Shown in pieces: positions 46,730-58,700 of a stretch of 64,000 nucleotides of DNA. Source of the stretch: Trichuris trichiura. Its lineage: Eukaryota; Nematoda; Enoplea; Trichinellida; Trichuridae. Under the pieces are notes generated by a model, which worked only from the letters and a program-made list of their open reading frames with translations, was not told where the DNA came from and ran no database searches. Position numbers and translations under genes: made by a program. Each line of letters begins with the position of its first letter. Positions within the stretch are counted from its first letter, which is position 1. The stretch lies in contig JBAJFE010000023.1 in assembly GCA_037903355.1 (NCBI GenBank), forward strand, positions 1,426,001 through 1,490,000, in the 5' to 3' direction.

Positions 46730-47887
46730 CAGTGAAACCTCCCTAATCGGAATCCGTCTGTAATCCGAATTCGTGGAAGAGAACAATAGAACGACAGTAC
46801 ACAATAAAGATAATTAGGCTACTTGTGCGAAACGGACAGTTACTTGGCGGGAACGGCTATAAGGGCAGCAAACAATCAGCCAACGGTTCTTCCGGTATAC
46901 GTTAACATAGGCACAATCCAGCAACGGCTTTGGCGAGTCAATCTGGACCAATAGGTTGGCTACAACAATTCACCTCGTGACATAGTCGGAAATATGCAAC
47001 ATAGCAGTCAATACTGACATCGGATAGAGCTTGTCATATGTATATCAATACGCTGCGGAAGGACCGTCAATCTAACTGCAGGATATGAACAAAAATAGAA
47101 TCGTGTTATGTGAAGGTAGGGCTACCACAGCATTATACGTGAAGAGACCGTATTTAAGGAGAGCAATACGGGAGTCATTATCACTGTGTTCTAGTGTGTT
47201 CTACGGTTGTGCAGCTGTCCAAACATATAAAATGGAGCACATTATGCTCACGATAGAGAAAAAGGCGGAGATCATCAAAGCATTGAGAAGTGGAGTGACC
47301 GGCCGAAGAACAGGAAGAATGCGATGGACAGCGCCTTTTATGCTTAAACAGCGTCCTGACTTAGCCGCTAGCAAGCGTCAAAGCCTGTTGAAGCAGACGC
47401 TAATAACTGACGACATAAAATAAATTTAGACTTCTTGGACTTATATTACACAGGTAGAAAGAAGGATGAACACCGTCGCGCAACCCAGGAAACAAAGGTT
47501 ACAAAGGCCTAGAAATCGCACAATAATCGGGAAATGACTTAATTTTTTTTCGATTCAACAGAACTGGCCAGCAATTACGAATATGGGAAAATAGGTTCAC
47601 GGAAACTATTTCGCATGCCGCTTCGCGGTACAGCGTCCACACCATATAAGAAACACGTTTCCGCTGGTCAATCGTTTTCCCGAATCAGACAGACTTCGCC
47701 GCCCTCGTTAAGTAAGTTATTCACCGCTTACAGAGACTGACATCGCGCTATAGACACCAGGAACATGCATTAAAAATTCCGTTACCTGCTTTTCTCTGGC
47801 ATACTGTAAGCCTCCTCCATAATCCGAATTCTTCTATAATTCGAACTACCCCCGCCCCGACGCGTTCGGATTAGGGAGGTTTCACTG
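46730..47887 (+). mobile_element. Pogo-type DNA transposon, 1.16 kb, internally deleted
   Basis: Ends CAGTGAAACCTCCCTAATC (46730 onward) and GATTAGGGAGGTTTCACTG (to 47887) are inverted repeats flanked by TA at both sides. Second inner blocks TAATCCGAATTC are also inverted. Inside, 47085-47423 encodes a remnant with LTIEKKAEIIKALRSGV, the CENP-B-type helix-turn-helix of pogo transposases. No DDE domain remains. Confidence 0.9.
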
Positions 47888-48837
47888 TATGTTGAGAACA
47901 AGGCTCCACTTTCGGGATAGCCATTTCAGGCTTCCTTTGCCCTCCTAAAAAGGCCAGTAGTAAACAGTTGAGCAGAGAAAGAGTTGCTACGTTTGGAAGC
48001 CTAACGCGGTTCTACGGGAAGCTCAGTTTTGCGTCTCGCGGCTGAATCTTCTTAAAAAGGCCTATTTTACATTTTACAACCCCAACGATTGGCCATTGCT
48101 TCTTTTCTCCTGGGTCAACAGCGTCCATTTGGAGCCACTTGTCTTACCCATTGCGCAGGCTGAAAATAACGTCCCAATGCAGCAGCTACCGAACGGAAGC
48201 GATGCGGTATAAATTATATCATTTGCGACTAAACGTTTTTGCGTCAAACAGTTCGCGTCAAACCTTTTTTTTAAAAATAAACGAACAAGCACGCGCCATT
48301 ATCAGTTGCTCAAAACAGCTGTAAAATAAAAAAATACTGTTCGGTTTTTTTCCCATGCAGAAGACCGCGTAATCGTATTTAAGTTGAAACGTGATGTCGG
48401 GTTTCCCGCGCAAAAGGCGACCAGTTTGCCATTATTGCTGACGGTGCCGGGGCTATTCTGACATTCGAACTGGACAAACGGAGGCTGTAGAGATTCCAAC
48501 TTTTAGCAGCAGCTGAAACGACTTAGTATGTAGGCAAGTCGAACAACTTCAATCTTTAGTCTAGCAGGCTCGCCAAACGTAAGGTTTGCTAATAAACAGG
48601 ACGGAAGCCACTCAATTATCCGCATTTAAAAAATGCGGTAATTTAAGTTGTAAATTAAAAACTGCAGCTACAACCTGTACGAAAGGTCTGAGCTAAACAT
48701 AGCGTAGCTCAACAGTAGATATTGCGTTATTCTCAATCAAAACGTCGCTGTCCCTCGGATGTTGGCTAAGCTAGTGCTTAAATGCCTATGATGTAAATAT
48801 GTTTTCGAGTCCTGCCAGTTATGGGCGCATTCATTTG
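47888..48837. other. Unassigned region, possible small minus-strand gene
   Basis: Minus-strand frames 48499-48350 (PPFVQFECQNSPGTVSNNGK) and 48180-48074 (MGKTSGSKWTLLTQEKRSNG) are separated by about 150 bp and the second follows a TTATTTTCAG acceptor. They could be two exons of a small unrecognised gene. Confidence 0.25.
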
Positions 48838-49020
48838 AGAAATGCAGGTTCCTTTCCGGCCACCATGCCGCCATCCTGTTCTGCTATTATTGGTGGGCAT
48901 GCCGAACATCCTATCTATTGCTTAGCTAAGCTGAAATTAAAATGCGAGCCTTAGATTTAGGTATAAGCTCAGGGAAAGCAGAAAATAACGGACGGCGAAG
49001 TTACAGTACGACAAGGCTCC
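48838..49020. mobile_element. TTAGGC-like MITE, inverted copy
   Basis: It starts with AAATGCAGGTTCCTTTCCGG (the right end of copy 1, inverted) and ends with GAAGTTACAGTACGAC; the middle keeps CTTAGATTTAGG. Orientation is opposite to the copy at 49277-49466, only about 260 bp away. Confidence 0.7.
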
Positions 49021-49276
49021 CTTAAAAGCAAAATGCCACGAACTCTAGAGCTGTTTTGACAACAAAGTTAGGTTTAAAATTGGCATTACGGCAAGTGTGT
49101 GTAACAACAAAGTCATAGAGAAACTGCTAAACAAAAACGGCGCAAAGCACTGGACAGCCAGTCAACTACTTTGAAAGGGCACGGGTGGGAACACAGCAAG
49201 TGCATATTACTAGATAACAACAGGAAAATTCGTTTTATTGGCAAAACTGACCAGTATTCGGTGCGAAAATGATGGT

Positions 49277-49466
49277 TTTGCAGCCCAGAGTTCATACTGT
49301 AACTTTGTCGGCACCCTCTCCTGCCTTCCCGCTTTTTAAACCTGAAAATAAGGCTTACATTTTAACTTAAGCCTAAATAAGGGCAGAATATAATGGCTTG
49401 CATGTCCGCCAGTAGTCGCGGAATGAAATGGTTTCATGTTTGCCGGAAACGAACCTGCATTTTTTA
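49277..49466. mobile_element. TTAGGC-like MITE, copy 3
   Basis: TTGCAGCCCAGAGTTCATAC at the left, GAACCTGCATTTTTTAAACG at the right, with AAAATAAGGCTTACATTTT and CTTAAGCCTAA in between. It aligns with 9237-9425 throughout. Confidence 0.8.
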
Positions 49467-50814
49467 AACGATTGAGCGCGTAGCGGACAAGGTCTAAAAA
49501 CGCATTTAGATAAAGTTTTTTGCGATTTTTAGTTGCCTTTTAGTATGCCGGTAACTACAACGAACAACTCATTTAAGTGCTGGCTTGAATAGCAGTACCG
49601 TTCGCGCGGCAACGAAAGGGCAGCTGCGTTTTGACGCGAAATGAGCATAACGTCTGCTGGAGTCGATTAAAACCCGAAATTTACATCACGTTTGCTTTAG
49701 GGCTTCTTGCGCACGACGTGCTTGCTTTTATTTGCTTGCGATTTGAATTACTATATTTTTGCGGGCTGTTGACCAAAAAGCCCCAATTGGATGAAGTCAC
49801 CTTTCCCTAAGCAAGAAATTCAATACCAGGGTTAAATTTAAATCCACTTACCGTTTTTTTTTGCTAAAAAATGATAAATTTTTATCTTACAGTTTTGCTA
49901 ACGCCTTTTCGTTGCCCATATCATTTGAACATTTAGTGGCGCGTAGAATTTTTAAATTGACTATAGGCGAGCGTTAGAAATAGCCCAGCGATTTTCAAAC
50001 TTGTTTGCATTATCTTAAGAAGCAACTGCCAAACTTGATTATCATTTGAAAACGTCTTAAGGCGTCCTTTTTTCGACAGGTCGTATTTGAGCTGGCGGAG
50101 TAAGTGACCTTTTTCTTTGTTCGATTCACTAATTCTTACTTTTTGGTCGCATTCTGTCGGCGGAGATTAAATAATACGAGCCAATCTGGGTTGAGGTTAG
50201 TTACAGTAACCACAAATGAAAAACAAACTTTGTCAACGAGTCTCGAAGGCTTTTGCTTTACGGCTTGGCGAAAATGGCTAGTTCTATTTGCACATATTGC
50301 CTGGATAAGTAGCGCGAAAGCCGTTCGTCTCTTGTAAACCAACGCAACGTTCCAAATGGTCCATTTTTTCCATACGCTTTTTTTAAAGAATATCGCTCCG
50401 CCGAATAGGCATAATGCTTTAACTGATTATTTTCCATCGCGAAGGCTGCACGCTTAAGAAAAAAATCCATTTAAGCATTCCAGAAAAGATTGAATATAAA
50501 ACCCTTTTAGTTCGGTTGTACTTTTGCGATCCATCCTTCCTTCGTAAGACCTTTATGCGATATGTACTCGCGTAGCTGTCTTGTTCTAACGCCAAATTCT
50601 ATTATGTAACCCCATTTCGCTGGTTGACTACTGACGGGATGTCTTTGGCAACTAAGTGCTATATAAAAGCCTTCCGAGACAATGTACTCAATTTTCGGAT
50701 AGGGAAAAGGACAGAAACTTTCAACAGAGTACCGTATAGTAGTTGTTTACATGTTTCTCAGCGTTAAGCAATAGTTTCGTTATTTTATTCACCTTTTGCT
50801 TAGGCTAATGGTAA
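49467..50814. other. Unassigned region
   Basis: No gene recognised. A minus-strand frame at 50470-50258 (MENNQLKHYAYSAERYSLKK inside) overlaps a plus-strand frame at 50104-50337; neither matches a family recognised here. Confidence 0.3.
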
Positions 50815-51075
50815 ATGAGTTGCGCTAACTGCAACCTTGTTTCGTTGGCAACGTGTTTGGGCTTAGGAACTTGTCTGGTTTGCAGCGCCATCTTTTCGAA
50901 GAATGGCGCCTATTCGTTTCGGCTGTTCAACTACCTTGTCGCAGCCGGTAAGTGTTTCGGCAGCGTTTCGAAATTTTCAACCTACTTCGTAATTACAGGT
51001 TTCTTCGGTACTGGTTTGCATATTTTTGTTAACGATATTCTGAAGCCCCGTAATGACGCAACCGCGGTTGGCTGA
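50815..51075 (+). CDS. Small membrane protein, possibly DMAC1/TMEM261-like
   Basis: The ATG at 50815 gives MSCANCNLVSLATCLGLGTC followed by a second hydrophobic segment (FNYLVAAG), an apparent 51-bp GT-AG intron (about 50949-50999, a multiple of three and itself open), and GFFGTGLHIFVNDILKPRND before TGA. A CxxC near the N-terminus with two membrane helices is the plan of DMAC1 (DUF4536, complex I assembly), but identity by eye is weak. About 70 residues when spliced. Confidence 0.4.
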   Translation: MSCANCNLVSLATCLGLGTCLVCSAIFSKNGAYSFRLFNYLVAAGKCFGSVSKFSTYFVITGFFGTGLHIFVNDILKPRNDATAVG

Positions 51076-51284
51076 CCGCATTCCCGCAACTCTTATCCAC
51101 GTTTTGATCTTATCGATTTAAGCGCCAAGTGAACCTGAGCATCGCGTCGCTTATTTACAGTCTTTACGTCATACTTTCCACTTTATTGAAAAACTGTAAT
51201 AACAAAAAACAGAAGAAATAGTAAAACAGAACAGTAACCTGCCCAACATGCATAGGCAACGGGGAAGGCTTTCCGCGTAACGCA

Positions 51285-54116
51285 TCATCGTTTTTCCCAA
51301 TTGTTCGGTGCGAAATAGGTTCGCGTGCCACGGAAAAATATAGTGACAACACCTTTGTAAGCTGTTCGTGGTACGCCGGCCTGAAAAGCAAAAAAAAAAA
51401 GAAATCGCTCCCTTGAAACTGTACGACGGAGGAAAAAAAAAGACCTTCAGATCTTCCATAAAGCCGATTTGCTTTGCAATTCGGGCTAGCTCGTTTTCAC
51501 CGTCGTACAATACGCGCACCGGGCTGTCAAAGCGACTTGAGTTGGACGAATATTCGGCCCAGGTAACTTGTCGAGCCGCCTTCACTTTAGCCAAAAATTG
51601 TTTGTCGTACTTGTCCTTGAGCAAGTAGCTGAGGTCTAACGTCGTAAACGGTACGAATCGGCTATTTAGCACTATAGATTTCAAGTGCATTTCGTAAAAT
51701 AATCCCCTGAAAAAAAAATAAAACAAACAGCTAACATGAAGTACAAAAACAAGTCGACTTTTTTTTTACCTACTAACGCCTACTTTCCCATAAGAGGACA
51801 TAGCCGTACGCGAAATCTCCGGCCGAATGCAAGCTCTGTTCAACCTTTGCTCCGGACTGCGTATCCAATCGTCCCAAAATCCTGTAGGCCATTTTGGGCT
51901 TAATTCATGCCATAATTCTTTGGTCAACATCCAACCAAGACCTAGTATGGCTTTAATGTAAATGAAGGCTTTGCAAAAAATGATGAATGTCGCCTTGCCT
52001 GGGAAAAAGTCCGTTCTGTACAACAATTCGGGATTATCCTCGATCAAACCCAACTTGCCGTTGTCATTCCAAGCCGATACGCAATAGAGAGTGGCGTCCA
52101 ATAGCAACAACTTGTAAGTGGCCGAAAAGTACTCGAAAAAATCGTTAGCCAACATTAGGTCATCTGAAAGTGACGTCAGCGACGATGGGCAAAGCGAAGG
52201 CAACGTTAACCTTCTGTAACGATAGCCACTTTGAATCCCATAACGTCCAACACTTGGTCCAATGCCCAACGATAGTGGCGCGCAATTTTGTAATATCCCG
52301 AAAACTTTTTCATCTTCTTCGTAAGGTTTGGCTCTGTTTGATTTGGCTGCTGAAATCGCCATAACCATATAAGGCAATGTTAATAGCGGCTTGTAAGACC
52401 TGAAGGAACGTGATCTGCGAGCCATAGGATCGTATTACGCTGGCTGTAGCTTCGTGATTACAATCTTGGCTAACCACTACCGGAAAGAGGTCCTTGGATG
52501 GGCGAAGCCTTAGCCGAAATAAATTATTTGAGAAAAAAATGGTATAATCATTGATTCATTACTCCAACAGTCGATTCAAGTGGACCCTGGTGGCGGTTGG
52601 TCTGTTGCAGGCGAATACCAAAACCGCAATTGGTGGAATGTGACTGATATCCGATATGGTCGACGTATTGGCGTCTGTACGCTCATGCTTTGTTGATGCG
52701 CTGACCCGTTTCATCTGTTCCAAAAGGTAAAGCAACCGGGAACTCTCGTGGTTCTGCTCCTGTATGTCGTCTTGAAGCTTTCGTATATTGCGGAAAAGCT
52801 GCCCCATTTCCGGGTCTTCGCGCACCTTAACCTGAAAGCCAAAAAAAAATAACTTTACTACTACGCCAACTTTGGCGACGTAGCGTCAATGAAATGCCTA
52901 CCTTCCGTAAAAGGTGTAAATAACAAACATAATGTACACGCATTTACATAGATAAACTTCTTAGCCCTTCGTGTAGCTTAAGCCTTCGTTTTTTGGATGG
53001 ATAGAAGTATTAGGAATTTTGGTATGTACTCGCGGATATGCAAATTGCGAAAATCGATTACGTTTTGTAAAAAGCCCAAAATATTTTCACGATAGTTACA
53101 AAGTGGGAGGCCAATCTGCCGGACGGTTTTTCTCTAAAGTTTCGCGCTTTGAAGCTTTTCGCTTGCGACGTCATGTTGATGCTCAAAGAAAATGAGGATT
53201 TTGCGGCATTTAAAATATGGAAGTAGCCACAGTCATACTGTCGCAAAAAATAAGGTGATATTCAAGTTCTTCTTACGACTTGTCAAAGTATAGCGATGGA
53301 AAACCCATGGTCGCAAAGCTTTTGCGAGTCTTCTCCTCTATTTGCTCGCAAACATACAGCAGTTCTGACAAAAATCGGGAAACAACATTTCTTATTGATT
53401 TTTTTGCCATTACATCTGACAGATGCATACGTTTTTTCTGTTAAGCATTAGGCCTAAGCCTAAGACAGAATAGGATAGCCAGCAAGGTCACAATACGACG
53501 GTACGACGCGTAAACGCGCATAATCGGTGCTGTTTCTGTTGCTGCATCTATACAAGTACAACAAACTTGATTATTGTTAGGATACTGTATTAGCTCGTAG
53601 GTAAAATAGAGAAAAAAAGCTCGCTTTTTTCCAACAAGGATAGCTGCTTTAGGCAAAAATAAGCTTCTTTTTTAGGCTGAGGCTTAGGGGTAACATTCCT
53701 GATGAAAGGGACGAAACTATATTTTATTCAAAAATTATACTGTTATATTAAAGATTCGCAGGTAAAGGTCAACGCATTATTAATAATTAAGACTTATTCT
53801 TTAAGGGAAAAAGTTCCTCAGTTCTAACAAACAACAGGCAATGGCAATTTAAGCATCTTCAACGATGGGACATTATTTGCATGACTGCGGATACTATTTA
53901 AGTAACATTTTGAAAAAAGTAAATACAATAATGGTTGGAAGCGACTGCCGGGATAGAACAACTGGCATTTAGCGCTTAACTTTACATTACCAAACTACGG
54001 ACGGGAACATACATGCATACCTGCCAATGAATGCTGCTGTACAGTAGTACGAGAATTGTCGAGCAAACCAACAATGCGCAGATATAACGGGCGACCAATA
54101 AGTGCAGGAACCTCAT
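51285..54116 (-). CDS. mgat1: MGAT1, N-acetylglucosaminyltransferase I
   Basis: GnT-I adds GlcNAc to Man5 N-glycans in the medial Golgi. The ATG at 54116 gives a type II signal anchor, MRFLHLLVARYICALLVCST continuing VLLYSSIHWQ. A 1.2-kb intron follows. Exon 52831-52558 carries a stem region and IPPIAVLVFACNRPTATRVH. Further exons give DLFPVVVSQDCNHEATASVI, KKFSGYYKIARHYRWALDQV, the metal-binding VTEDDLMLANDFFEYF (EDD motif), YCVSAWNDNGK, LLYRTDFFPG then LGWMLTKELW, FWDDWIRSPEQRLNRACIRP then EISRT, and after 51726 LDLSYLLKDKYDKQFLAKVK and RVLYDGENELARIAKQIGFM. The end is AGVPRTAYKGVVTIFFRG and NNWEKR, stop 51285-51287. All catalytic landmarks are present. The first intron contains a TTAGGC-like MITE remnant. 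Confidence 0.92.
53436..53765. mobile_element. TTAGGC-like MITE remnant in MGAT1 intron
   Basis: Two blocks, ATTAGGCCTAAGCCTAAGAC (53448) and TTTTTAGGCTGAGGCTTAGG (53671), in inverted relation about 200 bp apart, with a CAAGGTCACAATACGACG block between them. Copy boundaries are unclear. Confidence 0.45.
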
Positions 54117-55768
54117 GTTGACACAAACTTCGTGCCATTGCAACAACTATACACAAGCGGAGGGCATTCCCGTTCAAGATTGCAGACCAATGGCGTCTAT
54201 CCAGTGGCGGCAAAGCTAAATGCCCGAAGCGAGCCTGAAAGATAAACGCGTCACGTTTAGGAAACGAACAACAACAATGCTTCTTAATGTACAACCGATA
54301 AAACTAGACTAAAAAACTCTTCTTCGAAATGAAGTACTTTAAGAGCGAAGCGCGTTAAGAGACACTACAGTATGATGAAGGTACCTGCTTTTCTTTATTG
54401 TAGAAAAGAATTCAGGATGCTAATTTCGTAGGCACGCGACCGCTTAGACATAAGAGAAAACTTTCTGTTTGGAAAGAAAAGTTAATTGCAAGAATTTTCA
54501 AGTCAAAAAGTTGAGCGCGCAACGAGGCAGAAGCGCAAAAATTAAAAGTTTTACTAGCGTTGGCTGTACGCGATTTCGTACATTAAACCATTCACCCCGA
54601 AACGTTAATGGCCTGGAAAAATGATGTATCAATTGCGGGGAAACTCCGGTCAAAATCCGGCGTCAATAATGTCTTTCTTTTTTCGACACGAAACTTAGCG
54701 GTTATAAATTATTTAAAAAAGAGGGAAAGGACGTAAACTTACAAAGAGAAAGGATGCTTGAATTAATCAACATTGCACCGAAACTGCTAGGAGAATATGT
54801 CCTAAAATAGCGTGCGCGCTGGTAGAGATCAGCTAAAACTAGCGAGTAGAGCCACTGAGCGCTTCACGACTTTAAATGTGAAATCGTTTGCAGTAAGGGG
54901 ACAGAATTGGACATGGGAAACACGTTAGGTTTAACGAGCGTTAAGATGACTTTGAACAGGTGAGTAAATAATTAGAAATCAACACAGTGACGTTAAATGA
55001 GCTTGCTAATGAGCAAGCCGAAGTGAAAACGATGGAAGAGCAAATCTTAGTAGTTCAATGGCTGTAATTTAATTTATTCGCACAGAAATAGCAAAAACAC
55101 TTTCTTCCTTATCTTCCTTTAAAGATGAGCATTAAACGTTCAAAGAATAAAGTGATAGAACCTTTTCACGTTTATAGGAGAGCCGTTCGGGACGTCGAGA
55201 GTAAGCAGAGGCTATGAGGAATAAAAAATTAAAGAACTTAGAAGTCGGAGCTATCAAAAAAGAGAGGAAATGGTCGAACACTATACATACTTGCATGCAA
55301 CAAATACGTACTCAAACTTTGCAAGCGCCTTCAATCTTCCATGAAACTGAACAGACTAGACAATGGACAGGATGCGTAAAACTACCGAACTTCATTTTCA
55401 CGCATACAGTCATTCTGTAGATGGTAATTGCTGTTCGCCCATTATGCCAACTGACATTCAAAGCATAAGCGAAATTGTAAATTACATACACATGCATGCT
55501 TTTCTGAGCAGCGCCGGCAAGCAGCCAAAATTTAGTAAAACCAGCGGAAGAGTTGAAGTGTCAACAGTTGAAAGTTCGTCTCTTTCTTTTAAGCTTTTTA
55601 GAACACTACGAATAATACAGTAAAAATCAGGTAATTAACTGGAGTAACCCGTAAACTTAGCGACATTTTTTATTTGGCAACAAAACGAAGAGGCAAGAAA
55701 AGTTCTCCCGTCTTACCTGAGTACACTACAGCTTACTGTAATTACCCTAAAAGAGCCAAGCCATTTTG
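54117..55768. other. Divergent intergenic region between MGAT1 and MED23
   Basis: It contains both promoters. Small frames at 55214-55420 and 55363-55623 (+) lack recognisable domains. Confidence 0.4.
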
Positions 55769-58700
55769 ATGACCACGGCGCAGGAAGCTTTCAAGCATAA
55801 GGTTACCTTTGTTTTTTCGGATGTGGTAAAAATAACGCGTTGCTTGCTGGTTTTTCGTCAATGTAAGCCCTTTTTAGGGTTCGTCGTTGGCGTGGTGCCA
55901 CTTTGCCAGCTTCGTGAAGCTTTGCAGCCCCCAAGAAGTGGAATGCAAAACGAAAACTGCTGCCGATTCGCTTTTCGAAGCTTTTCAAGCTTTGCCTACG
56001 GTTTGCCGTTGGCATTTGGCCATTCGTGTTGCTTATGACGTGCTCTTTTGCGTTCCTATTAAGGACAGCTTGGAAAGCGCCTTTGCCGACGTTGTCAATC
56101 GTCGAGCTGTATCGGCAGCCGCGAATTTAATGGTCAACAAATTCATCGGTCGCGTAGTGGAAGAGCACGTGCTTTCGGTCAAGTATGACAGCGCACTTTG
56201 ATTGAGAACTGCTTGGCTAAATTTCTTTGATCGTAGATGCATCTGCGGCATTCTGCTAAGGTCGCCCGCGCTTAGCGTCAACAACTACTGCGTTTGGCAC
56301 GACACTTTCTCCTTTATTTTGGACAACATTTCGTCTCTTGATTACAAGGTGCCATCCCGTCTTTGTCGTTTCTTTATTTGAAGCTTTTCTTTGCAGAGTG
56401 TTCGTGACGTGTTTAAGATTTTCGTCGATCTTCCCATTCCCGTCCATTTGCAATCCGACCAAAGAAAAGCTCTTGAAATAAGCGAAAAAGTGAGTACGTC
56501 ATTGCCGCGCCTCAAATAACCGCAAACTGCCAACGCTAATTGTCAAAGAACGTTTCCTTTATTTGGTCATTACAAATTAAGCGATACAAAGTAACAATTT
56601 TGCTTTTTTATGCCAAATTGATAAATTCGTTAACCAAAGTTGTTTTACTCTTCTTATCGTTGCTGAACAGACGCTAACCGACTATGTAGTTGGAGCATAC
56701 AGTATCCAGTAATAGGATGCTCAAGTTTACGAGAATATGTTAGTATTGAGCTAACACAACAGTTTTGTTCGTTCGAAATACTTTGTCGGTTTACAGTGTG
56801 GGGATAAAAATGAAAAGATAAGCAGTAATAACAAACATGCTTTAAAGCATAATAATCTCTTAAGAACAAGACAAGAGAAGCGAAAATGTAAATATCTTTC
56901 CTAGACGCAGCGGGAGAAAAGAACTAATAATAAAGGTTCGTTGTAATCCGGGTCCTCATTTTTCCGTTTTCAGTATTGTAAGCCAGCGCAAGTTTCACGA
57001 CGTTTAGCTGGCTTTCGATGTAAAATTTTATGCTAAGAATTCCGTCAGGTTTTAAAAAAGATTCCGCATTGTTCACCGCACGAAAGCGCGGCCGTTTATG
57101 TCTTGCGAAAGCTCGTTAGCTGAGCCGTACTTGCAAGCATTCTTTCGGGCAATGGAAGCTCAATTGATTTGCAGGTACTATCTTTACCGTCGCAAATAAT
57201 TTGAATGTTAAAGACCGTAACTTGTTTTTACGCTTTTATTATTGCAATTTACAATTTTGGAAGGTTGGTAGTGTACAAAAAATGAAAACTGGCGTTTGTA
57301 GACTTGATTTGAAAAAGTTAATGCGGGATGACTGTAGTCCAAGGGCGAAAGCGCGGCGGGAGCACGTAAAAAGTTAACGATTTTCAGGTTCTTAACTGAC
57401 AAAACGTTCTAGTCTGCCGTATGCTTGGTTTTTTCGCGCTATTTGAATAATTCTTTTTAGTTTTAAAAAGCGGCATTCACCTTAACTTAGCGTGCCGAAA
57501 ATAAGGAGCGGTGAAGTTACGGCATGAAAATCTTTCGCTTGTAGAGTATCTCTGTTGTTCCGCTAATCGGAAGTTCGGATAACGAGGTTTTGCTGTATTT
57601 TTTTTGCCCCCTCAAAATTGTCGCCTTAAAAGGAAAAATGCTAAAACGCTTTCAACCGGAATCCATGTCTTGCAATTTTTTTTGCTTAGTCTTCCCAGTA
57701 AGGCATTTTGAAGCAATCCGTTGTAATTATAGGTGACAGCGCACATATGCTCTCGGGAGAACAATCTTCTTCCGGCCTATCTTATAATAACGGAGATGCG
57801 AAAGTCATTTTCCGAAATGAGATGCTTTTCGCACTGGGTAAGAACGGCTAGTTTTTTTTTGTTGCGCAGTGGCTTTGTAATCCGTTTTTAGCGCGTAGCC
57901 GACCTTTCCTCAGAATTGGTGGAGTCGTTTCGTCCTTTGGCTCAAATGAACAGCATTAACGGTACTTGTCCATTTATGGTGGTTCGTTCAATTTCGGTTT
58001 TCCTTCTCTTTTTAGGCCGGTCCCATTTGACGCCTGTTGTAGGTCACGTTGGCCTTTATTTCAACGCTTTTTGGCGTCTGGAACCTCAGACGTTGCGCTT
58101 TCCCTTGAAAGGATGTCTGCCGTTTTCCCAGGTGAACATCTTGGCGGCAAGCGGCTGTTCAATATCTTCCATTCTCGTTCAGAATCTGATGCAGCCGCAG
58201 TATCATCTTGTTTATCAAGTGTTCATGCACGCGACTTATCGCGACGCAATGACTACGCTTTTTGGCTTGCAAAAACAAGTAAACTTCGTTGTCAACCTGC
58301 CTATTAAACTTTTTCAAAACTCTTCTACCGTAGGAAAAGATGCAACTGCCCTTTTTGGAGGAAGTGATTTCGGCCATAATTCTCGAGCTGATGTACGAAG
58401 CCGAATGCGATCATAATCAATTGAATCCGGACGCTTGGCGGGTAATCTCCACGCAAATAGTTTGCCTTTGCGTACAGATGTTCATCTCGTTTACGCGGCT
58501 GGTTCAAAACCTTCATCAAAAGGTGATGACGTCATCGCTTGACCAATAGCTAGTTGCAGCGGTCGTTTCCTTTTAAGCTTTCCTCTTTGCCGTATCGCTT
58601 TGCCAGAAATCAACTTATGTGGTGTCTTTTCAACTTTGTCTCCTTTGGAATTCAAAAGGCATCGCTCAACAGCTCTCCTCCGCCTTTGTAAGGTTAATTT